Part shown: piece after piece, positions 18,452-27,854 of the stretch | How the letters are laid out: each line of letters starts with the position of its first letter | Position numbering within the stretch: position 1 is the stretch's first letter | Origin: Allopseudospirillum japonicum | Lineage (GTDB): Bacteria > Pseudomonadota > Gammaproteobacteria > Pseudomonadales > Halomonadaceae | Length of the DNA: 64,000 bases | Direction: 5' to 3' | Assembly (NCBI RefSeq): GCF_900108915.1 | Contig: NZ_FNYH01000002.1 | Coordinates: forward strand, 124,001-188,000 | Notes under the pieces: generated by a model | What the model was told of the DNA's origin: nothing | What the model saw: the letters and a program-made list of their open reading frames with translations, nothing else | Database searches by the model: none | Made by a program: the position numbers and the translations under genes

Positions 18452-20485
18452 CTAGGCTCGCGTATCTAATAAATTTTGCATGTGTTTAGGGGCTTGTAAT
18501 TGCGGTGGACACCCTTGACGACAACGCACAGGTGGTACTTCCAACCCTAACGCGGTGAGGCGCTGTTCTAATTCTTGTAAACGAGGCTGTACATAAGCAG
18601 CACCTTGTGTTTTTTCAAACCACATTTCTGTTTCTAGCTTTTGATCGTGATAATACACTTGTGTATGTAAAGCGCCTAAAGTGGGTAAATCAAAGCTTAA
18701 GGTCATACGCCAATATCTTTGGCGCACACGTTGTTCACTCCCTTGATGCCCTTCCTCATCGACAGCATCTTGCCAAGTTTCCATCATCAAACCAACGGTC
18801 TCTGTTTGCTGACGTATGATCACAGGGAGTTCCATTTGCACCACTTGCACACTCGGTCCGCGCTCAGCCACACTGGCTTGGGTTTGCTGTAAGGAGTTGA
18901 CTTGCGTGCTTTGAATCCGTGCAATCCCAGCTTCTGTCCACTGTTGAATTTGCTGTAAAGCCTGTGTTTGAACACGGTTTAAAGCCTGTCCTTGCTGGGC
19001 TTGTTGTCCGGCCCATTGTTGTCCTTGTTGAAGTGCTTGTTTTAACTCAAGCAAACCGGCTTTTAAATCACCTGTTGGTGCTTGTTGACGTGCTAACTGA
19101 GCTTCCATAAAGCTGCCACTTTGCTGTACCCAAGTTTTGACTTCCTGAGCTTGCGGTGCACCGCCTTGACTGCCTGGAATACGGTTTAGCAGCTGACTGA
19201 CCTGTGTGAGCGCCTGTTCAATTCTGGCAACTTGGGCCGGTAGTCCAGGTGCTTTCGTTGGTGTTGGCGCGGTTGGTGTGGGCATAACAGCCTGTGCATT
19301 CGGTGTCTTACCATTGGTGGTACTGCTTAGAGTATTGAGCGTGGGGGCCTTGCCTGTAGTGCTTGTGGGTATCTGAACTTGTGTACTGGCGATTGACGCC
19401 TTATTAGCTGGGGTTTGTGCTGTATTTGGCGTTGATCCTGAACTTGTTTGTGTTGCAGGCATTTGACTGCGAAAAGCTTGGAGCAAGTTTTGTTGTAATT
19501 GAGGTAGCTGCTGACGTACCTCTAACAAGGGTTTTTGCTGCGGTAAACTATTGCGTAAATGATAGCTCACCGCTTTTAAAGCTTCAGCGAGCGTTTTGGG
19601 TGCTTGCTGTGTACTTGTTGATATCGGCTGGGTTTGCACTTGGCCAGTTTGAGGCTGTGCCGTTTGTTGAATATTGGTGGTTGTTGGATCATTTTTAGTC
19701 TGGATTGGCTGAGCCGGTATGCTAGGGCCATTTTGAATCGGTGTTTTTGCTAAAGCTTCCCCCATTGGCTGGCCGGCTTGTGGGGAAGGTGTAGTTTGAG
19801 GTGGTGGCGTGGATCTTTGATTCGATGTGGATAATGGTACCTGTGTGCCAGGTGTTTGAACTCTGGGCTGACTTAATTGAATTTGTTGGGAGTTAGCTTG
19901 TTGAATTTGCAATTGTGTCCCCGCAGGGAGCGCCTTTGGCAAAGCTAAGGTGAGTTTTTGCCCATTGGCTAATTGGAATTCAGTCACCCAAGCTTTTGTC
20001 GTCGCAGTGGGTGTATTGATTGTGTTGGTTGCTTGCTGGGGTGTATGGGCTGTTGGGGTGTGATTTGGGGAACGACTGGGATGACCTTGGCTACTGACAG
20101 GCATTTGTGTGCCTGCTAAGTGCTGTGTGCTGCTTGTTTGGGTACCTGTAGGCTTAGCATTTTGAGTCGCTGCTTCTAGACTAGCACTTAAAGTACGCCC
20201 TAATGCATCTAACAGGGTGCGTGTCATTTGTGCTTGTAAGGCAGCTTGCAAAGGTGGTGAACTCGTACCTCCTGTTGCTGGGTTTAGCTGCCCGCTAACC
20301 TCCAAAACCTGCGCCTTACCGAGATGATCTGAGGCTGCACGCACACTTGTGACCTGTGCTAAGATACGCTCGCCAACATTGAGCCCAGTTTGCGTGCTAG
20401 AAACTTGTGCGCTGGCAAGGGGACGCTGAGAAGCGGCCTTGGTATTCATGTCAGATGGGGGCGCGCTCAAATGGATTAAAGACAT
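18452..20485 (-). CDS. fliK: FliK-type flagellar hook-length control protein
   Basis: A 677-aa protein with a very long, low-complexity N-terminal part rich in Gln, Thr, Pro and Ala, and a C-terminal globular domain (about 545-660) containing RVRQRYWRMTLSFDLPTLGA and LETEMWFEKTQGAAYVQPRL. This is the layout of FliK, the secreted ruler that triggers the FlhB specificity switch. Pairing with an FlhB-domain gene fits. Its placement between the che and ccm clusters, antisense to both, differs from the usual position next to fliE-fliJ. A second fliK may lie outside the window, so the assignment is to the family rather than proven identity. Confidence 0.75.
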   Translation of the reverse strand: MSLIHLSAPPSDMNTKAASQRPLASAQVSSTQTGLNVGERILAQVTSVRAASDHLGKAQVLEVSGQLNPATGGTSSPPLQAALQAQMTRTLLDALGRTLSASLEAATQNAKPTGTQTSSTQHLAGTQMPVSSQGHPSRSPNHTPTAHTPQQATNTINTPTATTKAWVTEFQLANGQKLTLALPKALPAGTQLQIQQANSQQIQLSQPRVQTPGTQVPLSTSNQRSTPPPQTTPSPQAGQPMGEALAKTPIQNGPSIPAQPIQTKNDPTTTNIQQTAQPQTGQVQTQPISTSTQQAPKTLAEALKAVSYHLRNSLPQQKPLLEVRQQLPQLQQNLLQAFRSQMPATQTSSGSTPNTAQTPANKASIASTQVQIPTSTTGKAPTLNTLSSTTNGKTPNAQAVMPTPTAPTPTKAPGLPAQVARIEQALTQVSQLLNRIPGSQGGAPQAQEVKTWVQQSGSFMEAQLARQQAPTGDLKAGLLELKQALQQGQQWAGQQAQQGQALNRVQTQALQQIQQWTEAGIARIQSTQVNSLQQTQASVAERGPSVQVVQMELPVIIRQQTETVGLMMETWQDAVDEEGHQGSEQRVRQRYWRMTLSFDLPTLGALHTQVYYHDQKLETEMWFEKTQGAAYVQPRLQELEQRLTALGLEVPPVRCRQGCPPQLQAPKHMQNLLDTRA

Positions 20486-20583
20486 AAGCGCCTCCTACGG
20501 CGATTTCAATCAAGATCAATCATCAATATCTGCAATGATTTGGACACTGGTGTCCTGTGATAAATCGAGTGCAGGGAGGTTTT

Positions 20584-21234
20584 GTGCCGAACACGCCCCT
20601 ACTCAGCGTACGCCAATTAAGCTGTGAGCGCGAAGACCGTTTATTATTTACACACCTAGCTTTTGATCTACAAGCAGGTGATATTCTGCAAATTAAAGGC
20701 CCCAATGGTAGCGGAAAAACAAGCCTTTTGCGCATTTTGGCGGGTTTACTACCTTATGCCGAAGGTGAGCTGTATTGGCAAGGCGAAGCATTGCACCCTG
20801 GTGAACCGAGTTTTCTAAGTCAATTACTCTTTATCGGTCATGCACCTGGGATCAAAGCCGAATTAACCCCGATTGAAAATCTCCTTTGGTACCAAGATAT
20901 GCATCAAGGTGCTGATCAACATGCTGTCATACAAGCATTAACACGTATCGGCCTAGGCCAGTTTTTAGATGTGCCTGCGTATTCTCTTTCTGCAGGCCAA
21001 CAAAGGCGTATTGCTTTAGCACGTATTTACTTATCGGCACATACCTTGTGGATCTTAGATGAGCCTTTTACTGCCATTGATGTACAAGGGGTTGCGGATC
21101 TAGAGCAATGCATCCAAGCCCATGCTGCCCAAGGGGGAAGTGTGATTTTAACCAGCCATCATGCCTTAGATACTTTGGCAGGTCTTAAAGTGCTGACTTT
21201 GGGACAAGCGATGGAAGAGGTGCCCCATGCATAA
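20584..21234 (+). CDS. ccmA: Heme export ABC transporter ATPase CcmA
   Basis: CcmA (216 aa from GTG 20584) is the ATPase of the CcmABCD complex that releases holo-CcmE. Walker A GPNGSGKT is at residues 39-46, the signature is SLSAGQQRRIALAR, and Walker B is LWILDEPFTAID. GTG 20584 follows AGGGAGG by four bases; the frame extends to a GTG at 20557 without a ribosome binding site. The ccmB start overlaps its end by 8 bp. Confidence 0.94.
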   Translation: MPNTPLLSVRQLSCEREDRLLFTHLAFDLQAGDILQIKGPNGSGKTSLLRILAGLLPYAEGELYWQGEALHPGEPSFLSQLLFIGHAPGIKAELTPIENLLWYQDMHQGADQHAVIQALTRIGLGQFLDVPAYSLSAGQQRRIALARIYLSAHTLWILDEPFTAIDVQGVADLEQCIQAHAAQGGSVILTSHHALDTLAGLKVLTLGQAMEEVPHA

Positions 21235-21922
21235 GACTAACACAACCAGCTTGGCGCAAGCGGTGGGGGTTTGTATTCGGCGCGAATTTTTACTTTTGGT
21301 GCGTCGTCCAAGTGATTTATTGAATCCCTTATTGTTTTTTGCTTTGGTGAGCTTGTTGTTTCCTTTAGGGATCTCTCCCACAGAGGCCATTTTACAACCT
21401 GTCGCGTCCGGTGTGGTTTGGGTTGCTGCCTTGCTTGCTACCTTATTATCGCTTGATAGCTTATTTCGCCAAGATTTGCTTGATGGCTCTTTGGAACAAC
21501 TTTTATTAACGCCACACCCTTTAAGTGTTTTGGTGATGGCCAAAGTAGGGGTGCATTGGCTGATGACCGCCATTCCCCTGATTTTAATGGCCCCTGTACT
21601 CGGGGCTATGCTGTATTTGCCCACGCAAGCGCAAGGTGTACTTATGTTGGCACTTTTGTTGGGCACCCCCGTATTGATTTTAGTCGGCGCGATTGGTGCG
21701 GCGCTTACAGTTAGCTTGCGTAAAACAGGGGTGCTACTAACTTTGATGGTTTTACCTTTATATATCCCTGTACTCATTTTTGGGACCAGTGCGGTCCATG
21801 CAGCAGCGCAAGATTTGCCTGCAGATGGTCAACTGGCCTTTCTCGGTGCGATTTTATCTCTGACTTTAGTGCTGGCCCCTTTGGGGATTTCTGCGGCATT
21901 AAAAGTCTCAGTGCGTCAATAA
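21227..21922 (+). CDS. ccmB: Heme exporter membrane protein CcmB
   Basis: CcmB (231 aa) is the membrane partner of CcmA, with six hydrophobic segments. Family features are RREFLLLVRRPSDLLNPLLF near the N-terminus and LDSLFRQDLLDGSLEQLLLT. Length is normal. It overlaps ccmA by 8 bp, and is followed by an unusually long 171-bp gap before ccmC in an otherwise tight operon. Confidence 0.95.
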   Translation: MHKTNTTSLAQAVGVCIRREFLLLVRRPSDLLNPLLFFALVSLLFPLGISPTEAILQPVASGVVWVAALLATLLSLDSLFRQDLLDGSLEQLLLTPHPLSVLVMAKVGVHWLMTAIPLILMAPVLGAMLYLPTQAQGVLMLALLLGTPVLILVGAIGAALTVSLRKTGVLLTLMVLPLYIPVLIFGTSAVHAAAQDLPADGQLAFLGAILSLTLVLAPLGISAALKVSVRQ

Positions 21923-22093
21923 ATGCGTATTTTCGGGGAACTTTAGTAAAAATCGCCGATGAGCGGAAATGGCTCGATAAATCGGGAACTAAAGCCGCAA
22001 AATACAAACAAAAGGAGCAGCTAATATAAAGGCATGCTCACTCAGGTGTACCCTCAAAAAGGGTGCGTAAAACTTGCTTGGATTGATAAGTAC

Positions 22094-22882
22094 ATGAAAG
22101 ACACTCTATTGCGTTGGTTTCATAAATGGGGTTCACCAAAATGGTTTTATGACCTAAGTGGGCGCTGGATGCCGTGGTTAGCAGGTTTAAGCTTAATATG
22201 CCTGCTTGTGGGCAGTATTTGGGCACTGGCTTTTGCACCTATGGATTACCAACAAGGCAATAGTTTCCGCATTATTTACTTACATGTGCCTGCAGCTATC
22301 CTCGCGCAATCTGCCTATATGCTCTTAGCGATTTTAGGGGTGATTACCCTAGTGTGGCGGATGAAAATGACCGAAATCCTCGCAACAGCTTGCGCGCCTA
22401 TTGGGGCTTCGATGACTTTTTTAGCCTTGGTAACCGGCTCCTTATGGGGCGTGCCCACGTGGGGAACTTGGTGGATTTGGGATGCTCGTTTGACCTCTAT
22501 GCTAGTCCTGTTATTTCTTTACCTAGGAATTATGGCCTTGCAAGATGCCATTCGTGATCCGAGCAGTGCTGCACGCGCCAGTGCCATCTTAGCGATTGTG
22601 GGCGTGATTAATATCCCTATTATCAAATATTCAGTGGAATGGTGGTACACCCTACATCAGCCAGCGACTTTCAAACTCACGGAAAAGCCGGCAATGCCAA
22701 TGGAAATGTGGTTGCCTTTATTGATGATGTTGATCGGTTTTTACGCCTTTTTCGCTTGGTCTTTATTATTGCGGGCGCGTCATCAAGTATTAATTCGCGA
22801 ACAAAAAACCCGTTGGGTGACTCAATTACTGGATGCTAAGCCTGCGACCAAATCTGATCCTTCTGAATCTGCCAAGTCCTAA
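22094..22882 (+). CDS. ccmC: Heme lyase component CcmC
   Basis: CcmC (262 aa from ATG 22094) delivers heme to CcmE in the periplasm. The WWD domain is visible as [20 protein letters not shown], and conserved histidines lie in [10 protein letters not shown] and the later WWYTLHQP. The frame is open to ATG 22034, but homologues begin with a short segment like [18 protein letters not shown], which favours 22094. The upstream AAAGGAG (22011-22017) fits neither start exactly. Confidence 0.93.
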   Translation: MKDTLLRWFHKWGSPKWFYDLSGRWMPWLAGLSLICLLVGSIWALAFAPMDYQQGNSFRIIYLHVPAAILAQSAYMLLAILGVITLVWRMKMTEILATACAPIGASMTFLALVTGSLWGVPTWGTWWIWDARLTSMLVLLFLYLGIMALQDAIRDPSSAARASAILAIVGVINIPIIKYSVEWWYTLHQPATFKLTEKPAMPMEMWLPLLMMLIGFYAFFAWSLLLRARHQVLIREQKTRWVTQLLDAKPATKSDPSESAKS

Positions 22883-22899
22883 TCCCGTAAGGAGTGTGC

Positions 22900-23094
22900 A
22901 TGTATTTTGCTAGTTTTGCTGATTTTTTATCAATGCAGGGGCATGGGATCTATGTGTGGGCTTCCTATGCTTTAGGTCTTGTACTGATTCTTGCCAACCT
23001 TTTGGTGCCAATTTGGCGTACCCGTCGTTTACGCCAACGCTTGCAACGGCGTTTACAATCGACGGCTGCGCCCGCAAAGGAGCTAAATTCGTGA
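22900..23094 (+). CDS. ccmD: Heme exporter small protein CcmD
   Basis: CcmD (64 aa) is a one-helix membrane protein that helps release holo-CcmE from CcmABC. The family pattern is seen in [17 protein letters not shown] followed by a hydrophobic stretch and a basic tail ([12 protein letters not shown]). ATG 22900 follows TAAGGAG with good spacing. Its TGA overlaps the GTG start of ccmE. Confidence 0.92.
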   Translation: MYFASFADFLSMQGHGIYVWASYALGLVLILANLLVPIWRTRRLRQRLQRRLQSTAAPAKELNS

Positions 23095-23546
23095 AACCTC
23101 AACGTAAGCAACGCCTGATTTGGATAGGCGCTTTAGTCATCGCGGTGGCCTTTGCCGCTGGGCTGACCTTATATGCGTTAAGAGCCAACATTAATTTGTT
23201 TTATACCCCAACACAGATTGCCGCAGGCGAGGCCCCTTTAGATCGTGAAATTCGCGCAGGTGGTATGGTCGTCGATGGAAGTGTAAAGCGTGCTGATGAT
23301 CGTTTATATGTTGAATTTGCGGTGACGGATTACCAAGAAAATGTGGTGATTAGCTACGATAAAATTTTGCCAGACCTTTTTCGTGAAGGCCAAGGCATTG
23401 TCGCTATTGGGCGCCTGAATGAAGAAGGTAAATTAGTCGCTTCCCAAGTGCTGGCTAAGCATGATGAAAATTATATGCCGCCTGAGGTTGCCGATGCACT
23501 TGCAGCGGCAGAACAAGCCAAACAAGCGGCGACTGCCAATCCCTAA
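23091..23546 (+). CDS. ccmE: Heme chaperone CcmE
   Basis: CcmE (151 aa) covalently carries heme to the lyase complex. It has an N-terminal membrane anchor (about 8-28) and an OB-fold periplasmic domain. The heme-binding site HDENY puts the covalent His at residue 124 and the axial Tyr at 128, as in System I CcmE. GTG 23091 is preceded by AAGGAG and overlaps the ccmD stop (GTGA). Longer readings would run back through ccmD. Confidence 0.95.
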   Translation: MKPQRKQRLIWIGALVIAVAFAAGLTLYALRANINLFYTPTQIAAGEAPLDREIRAGGMVVDGSVKRADDRLYVEFAVTDYQENVVISYDKILPDLFREGQGIVAIGRLNEEGKLVASQVLAKHDENYMPPEVADALAAAEQAKQAATANP

Positions 23547-23568
23547 TCCTGCCTAAATCGAGTTGCGT

Positions 23569-25533
23569 ATGTGGATATCTATTTTACCAGAGCTTGGGCA
23601 TTATGCGCTGATTCTGGCGCTCTGCTTTGCGCTTGTGCAATCAAGCTTGCCTTTGTGGGGCACTTATCGCCGTCAAGCGTTCTGGATGGCCTTTGCTCAG
23701 CCTATGGCGCTGGGACAGTTCTTTTTTCTGAGTGTGAGTTTATTGCTGCTGAGCCTGTCGTTTTTACTAGACGATTTTAGTGTCGCGTATATTGCGAATA
23801 ATTCAAATAGTGCCTTACCTTGGTACTACAAAATTAGTGCTGTTTGGGGCAGTCATGAAGGCTCTTTGCTCTTGTGGTTATGGATTTTAGCCGCTTGGAC
23901 CGCTGCAGTGGGTATCTTTTCCCGTGCATTGCCACGTGATTTGTTAGCCCAAGTATTGGCCGTCATGGGGTGGATTGCCGTAGGCTTTGGTTTGTTTGTT
24001 TTACTGACTTCCAATCCTTTTGCGCGTTTATTGCCTGATGCGCCTTTAGAAGGCGGAGATCTCAATCCTTTATTGCAAGATATTGGCTTAATTTTACATC
24101 CGCCTATGTTGTATATGGGGTATGTAGGCTTTTCTGTGGCCTTTGCCTTTGCGATCGCAGCCTTGTTAAACGGACGCTTAGATGCTGCCTGGGCACGTTG
24201 GTCACGACCTTGGACCAGTGCCGCTTGGGCTTTTTTAACTATCGGAATTGCTTTAGGTAGTTGGTGGGCTTATTACGAGCTAGGTTGGGGCGGTTGGTGG
24301 TTCTGGGACCCGGTCGAGAATGCTTCTTTGATGCCTTGGCTGGTGGGAACTGCGCTGATGCATTCGCTGGCGGTGACAGAAAAACGCGGCGTTTTTAAAA
24401 GCTGGACTGTTTTATTAGCTATTTTTGCTTTTTCGCTGAGTCTGCTGGGCACCTTCTTAGTCCGTTCAGGCGTACTGACTTCTGTACATGCTTTTGCATC
24501 GGATCCAGAGCGTGGTTACTTTATTTTAGTGTTTCTCGCCTTGGTGGTTGGTGGCTCCCTATTTTTATATGCATTAAAAGCCCCCGCAGTGAAAAGCCAT
24601 GTCAGTTATAGCCTGCTCTCAAAAGAAATGTTGTTACTTGTTAATAATATTTTGCTGGTGGTGATTTGTGTCACCGTCCTCTTGGGCACGATTTACCCAC
24701 TTATCTTAGATGCTTTAGGCTTGGGTAAAATCTCCGTGGGCCCACCGTACTTTAATGCCTTATTTGTACCTTTAACCAGCTTGCTTTGTATTGCTTTAGG
24801 GATAGGTCCACTGGTGAACTGGCGGACTATGGCACGTAAGCAACTGGTACAACGGATTTGGCTGGCAGGTGCGGTAGCCTTAGGCTTAGGAATGGCTTTA
24901 CCTTGGGTCTATGGCGGTGAATGGAATCTATATGTTGCCCTTGGTGGCTTATTGGCTGTGTGGTTAGTGGGTACGCAGGTGCGTGATCTCCTTCATAAAA
25001 CCCGTCATGCAAAACAAGGCCGCTTACAGGCGCTAAAAGGCTTGGGTTTGAGTTATTGGGGCATGCAACTGGGACACCTTGGTGTTGCTTTGTGTGTAGT
25101 CGGGGTCACCTTGGTCTCTAACTATAGTGCAGAAAAAGATGTGCGTATGGAAGTGGGGCAAAGTATCCAAGTTGGTGATTACTTTTTCCGCTTTGAGGGG
25201 ATTCGCCAAGTGCAAGGCCCTAACTATACCTCAGATCAGGGTGTCTTATTGCGCGTGAGCGAAGATAACCAAGTGATAAGTACCTTATTGCCAGAAAAAC
25301 GCCTGTATTTAGCGCGTCGTCAAGTGATGACAGAAGCTGCGATTGAATGGGGTTTGATGGAAGATATTTATGTCGCTATGGGTGAACCCTTACCAGATGG
25401 TGCTTGGGCGATTCGTATTCACTATAAACCTTTTGTGCGTTGGTTATGGATTGGTGGTTTGGTGATGGCCTTAGGTGGTTTATTGGCAGTTGCTGATAAA
25501 CGCTATCGTCAAGCAAACCCTGTACAGGCTTAA
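23569..25533 (+). CDS. ccmF: Cytochrome c heme lyase CcmF
   Basis: CcmF (654 aa) attaches heme to apocytochrome c together with CcmH/CcmI. It is highly hydrophobic with many membrane helices and a WWD domain (ELGWGGWWFWDPVENASLMP). Conserved stretches include KISAVWGSHEGSLLLW and LLGTFLVRSGVLTSVHAFA. Length is typical. TTG 23563 lies two codons upstream, but ATG 23569 is the more likely start. Confidence 0.96.
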   Translation: MWISILPELGHYALILALCFALVQSSLPLWGTYRRQAFWMAFAQPMALGQFFFLSVSLLLLSLSFLLDDFSVAYIANNSNSALPWYYKISAVWGSHEGSLLLWLWILAAWTAAVGIFSRALPRDLLAQVLAVMGWIAVGFGLFVLLTSNPFARLLPDAPLEGGDLNPLLQDIGLILHPPMLYMGYVGFSVAFAFAIAALLNGRLDAAWARWSRPWTSAAWAFLTIGIALGSWWAYYELGWGGWWFWDPVENASLMPWLVGTALMHSLAVTEKRGVFKSWTVLLAIFAFSLSLLGTFLVRSGVLTSVHAFASDPERGYFILVFLALVVGGSLFLYALKAPAVKSHVSYSLLSKEMLLLVNNILLVVICVTVLLGTIYPLILDALGLGKISVGPPYFNALFVPLTSLLCIALGIGPLVNWRTMARKQLVQRIWLAGAVALGLGMALPWVYGGEWNLYVALGGLLAVWLVGTQVRDLLHKTRHAKQGRLQALKGLGLSYWGMQLGHLGVALCVVGVTLVSNYSAEKDVRMEVGQSIQVGDYFFRFEGIRQVQGPNYTSDQGVLLRVSEDNQVISTLLPEKRLYLARRQVMTEAAIEWGLMEDIYVAMGEPLPDGAWAIRIHYKPFVRWLWIGGLVMALGGLLAVADKRYRQANPVQA

Positions 25534-25549
25534 TCAGGAGGCAAAACCT

Positions 25550-26086
25550 ATGAAACGTCTTTTGTTATTTTTGCCCTTAGCCATTTTTATCCTCATGGGT
25601 GCTTTTTTCCTGCGCGGTTTGGAATTAGATCCAAGCGCACGCGAGTCTGCCTTGATTGGCCAACCTTTACCAGATTTTCGTTTGCCAACCTTGGAAAATC
25701 CGCAACGTTATATCAGTAAGGCAGATTTACAAGGGCAGGTGGTATTGCTCAATGTTTGGGGGAGCTGGTGCCCCTCCTGTTACCAAGAACACCCCAGTTT
25801 ATTAAAAGCTGCGCATGAATACCAAATCCCTGTGATTGGCTTGAATTATAAGGATGAGGAGGCAGCAGCTAAGGTGTATTTGCAAAAACAAGGTAATCCT
25901 TACGCTTTTAACCTGGTGGAACGTGAAGGTGAGCGTAAGCTGGCGTTTGATTTAGGCGTCTATGGTGCGCCGGAAACCTTTATTGTGGATGCACAAGGCG
26001 TAGTACGCTATCACTTGGCAGGGGTACTGACAGATGCCATTTTACAACAAGAAATCTTACCTAAGGTGCGCCAATGGCAAAATTGA
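25550..26086 (+). CDS. ccmG: Thiol:disulfide interchange protein CcmG (DsbE)
   Basis: CcmG (178 aa) is a membrane-anchored thioredoxin that keeps apocytochrome c cysteines reduced. It has an N-terminal membrane anchor (about 4-22) and a thioredoxin fold with active site GSWCPSC (Cys74, Cys77). The conserved acidic/cis-Pro region is YGAPETFIVD. The ATG is preceded by CAGGAGG. It overlaps ccmH by 13 bp. Confidence 0.95.
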   Translation: MKRLLLFLPLAIFILMGAFFLRGLELDPSARESALIGQPLPDFRLPTLENPQRYISKADLQGQVVLLNVWGSWCPSCYQEHPSLLKAAHEYQIPVIGLNYKDEEAAAKVYLQKQGNPYAFNLVEREGERKLAFDLGVYGAPETFIVDAQGVVRYHLAGVLTDAILQQEILPKVRQWQN

Positions 26087-26559
26087 TATTGAGTTTATGG
26101 ATCGCTTTGGGCGGCCTGTTGACCATCAATAGCTATGCAGCAATTGAGGTTTACCAATTCCAAGCACCTGCGGGAGAAAAACGCTTTCAGGTTTTGGCAG
26201 AAGAGCTACGTTGCCCGAAATGCCAAAATCAAAATATTGCTGGCTCGGACTCACCCATTGCCAAGGACATGCGCGAGGAGTTAGTTGCCTTATTAAATCA
26301 AGGGTATACAGATCAGCAAATTATTGATGCTATGGTGCAGCGCTTTGGTGATTATGTCACTTATACACCGCCTGTGCGTCCAAGTACTTGGCTGCTTTGG
26401 TATTTGCCTTTTGTACTCTTAGCTATTGGTGGCTTAGTCATTTTAGGTCTAGCGTATCAGCAAAAACGTAAACGCCAACAGGCGCTACCAATAGAAAGCG
26501 ATGCTGAGCGCCAAGCACGTTTACAGCAACTTTTGCATTCAAAGGAACCTAACTCATGA
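26074..26559 (+). CDS. ccmH: Cytochrome c maturation thiol protein CcmH (CycL type)
   Basis: CcmH (161 aa) acts in reduction of apocytochrome c. It has a signal peptide (1-22), the redox motif LRCPKCQNQ (Cys47, Cys50) and a C-terminal membrane helix (WLLWYLPFVLLAIGGLVILG). The length is that of the short CcmH that works with a separate CcmI, and ccmI indeed follows with a 4-bp overlap. Confidence 0.94.
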   Translation: MAKLILSLWIALGGLLTINSYAAIEVYQFQAPAGEKRFQVLAEELRCPKCQNQNIAGSDSPIAKDMREELVALLNQGYTDQQIIDAMVQRFGDYVTYTPPVRPSTWLLWYLPFVLLAIGGLVILGLAYQQKRKRQQALPIESDAERQARLQQLLHSKEPNS

Positions 26560-27818
26560 TTGCCTTGTGGATAGGCTTGGCTTGTCTTGCGGGGCTTGCC
26601 TTAGTGTTTTTAGCATGGCCACTGCGGACCTACTTAGTGTTAGAGCGGCGTTTGGCTGCTGAAGCCAGTGAAGATCAACGCGTGCAAGCCAATGTTGGCT
26701 TATTTAAAACTAAGTTAGCTCAACTTGATGCCGCATATGAAGGTGGTGATCTTGATGAAGAGAACTATCGCAGCCAACGCCGTGAATTAGAAAATAATTT
26801 ACTTGATGATGCCGGTGAGCAAAAAACTCAGTTAGCGCCTGCGTTTAAGTTCAGCCAAGCACAGGTACGCTTGTTGGGAATCGCAGCAATTAGCTTGCTA
26901 GCGAGTGCCGCTTTGTATCAAAAATATGGTGCTGCTGAGCCTTTAAACGTTTATTTCGGGCGTCAGGCGGTCATTGAAGAAAGCGGTGGTGATTTCAATC
27001 AGTTAGTTGCTCGTTTAGAACAAGCGGTGCGTGACAATCCAGATCAAGCACAAGGCTGGTATTTATTGGCACGTAGCTATATGAGCTTACAGCGTTTTGA
27101 ACAAGCAGCGCTTGCGTTGGAAGAGCTTATGCGTTTGGAAGGGCGCAAGCCAGGTATTCTGGCGCAACAGGCGCAAGCTTGGTATTTTGTCGATCAACGC
27201 CAATTGACGCCTAGAGTGCAAACCTTGATTGATGAAGCACTGGCACAAGATGTTCATCAGGCTGCGGCACGTGGCTTGTTAGGGATTCATGCGTTTGATC
27301 AAGGCCGTTATCAGTTAGCAATTGAACATTGGCAAAAAGCCTTGCTCAGTGTGCAAGATCAAGAAAATGAACAAGCGATTCGTGAAGGGATTGCAGAGGC
27401 ACAAGCACGTTTGGGGATCCAAGCGCCAGCAGAACCTCAAACAGAAATGGCTAAAACCCCTGCAGTCAATGCACCTGAATTAACCGTCGCGGTTGAGATT
27501 GCAGCAGAGCTTAAAGCACAAACGCATCCAGAAGATACGGTTTTTGTGTTTGCACGTGCACTGGAAGGCCCGCCGATGCCACTGGCTGCGGTGAAGCTAA
27601 CCGTTGCAGATTTGCCAACGCAAATTACTCTAGATAACAGCCAAGCGATGATGCCTGCACGCAATTTGTCCAGTGTACAAGAGGTTGTTTTAAGTGCGCG
27701 TGTGGCCAAAGGGGGCAGCCCGCAAGCCCAATCTGGTGATCTACAAGCAAGCTTTGGACCTGTAGCAGTGACACATAAGGAGCTAATTTCTCTTGAAATT
27801 AACCAAGTGGTGCCGTAA
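26556..27818 (+). CDS. ccmI: Apocytochrome c chaperone CcmI
   Basis: CcmI (420 aa) binds apocytochrome c C-termini and presents them to CcmFH. Two membrane segments (about 2-22 and 105-122) flank a charged loop, as in the family; then come TPR-like repeats (AQGWYLLARSYMSLQRFEQA) and a beta-rich C-terminal domain (EDTVFVFARALEGPPMPLAA). It ends the ccm operon, 36 bp before smc. Confidence 0.92.
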   Translation: MIALWIGLACLAGLALVFLAWPLRTYLVLERRLAAEASEDQRVQANVGLFKTKLAQLDAAYEGGDLDEENYRSQRRELENNLLDDAGEQKTQLAPAFKFSQAQVRLLGIAAISLLASAALYQKYGAAEPLNVYFGRQAVIEESGGDFNQLVARLEQAVRDNPDQAQGWYLLARSYMSLQRFEQAALALEELMRLEGRKPGILAQQAQAWYFVDQRQLTPRVQTLIDEALAQDVHQAAARGLLGIHAFDQGRYQLAIEHWQKALLSVQDQENEQAIREGIAEAQARLGIQAPAEPQTEMAKTPAVNAPELTVAVEIAAELKAQTHPEDTVFVFARALEGPPMPLAAVKLTVADLPTQITLDNSQAMMPARNLSSVQEVVLSARVAKGGSPQAQSGDLQASFGPVAVTHKELISLEINQVVP

Positions 27819-27854
27819 AAAGAACCCCCTTTGGTTAAAGATCCTTACGATGTC

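Noticed and set aside
21955-21962. GCCGATGA resembling the sigma-28 -10 element
   Set aside because: No TAAA at the required distance upstream, and the location inside the ccm operon does not suit a flagellar promoter.
26212-26226. CcmH redox motif CPKC instead of the E. coli type CLVC
   Set aside because: This form is, as far as I recall, usual in pseudomonad-type CcmH and is not an anomaly.
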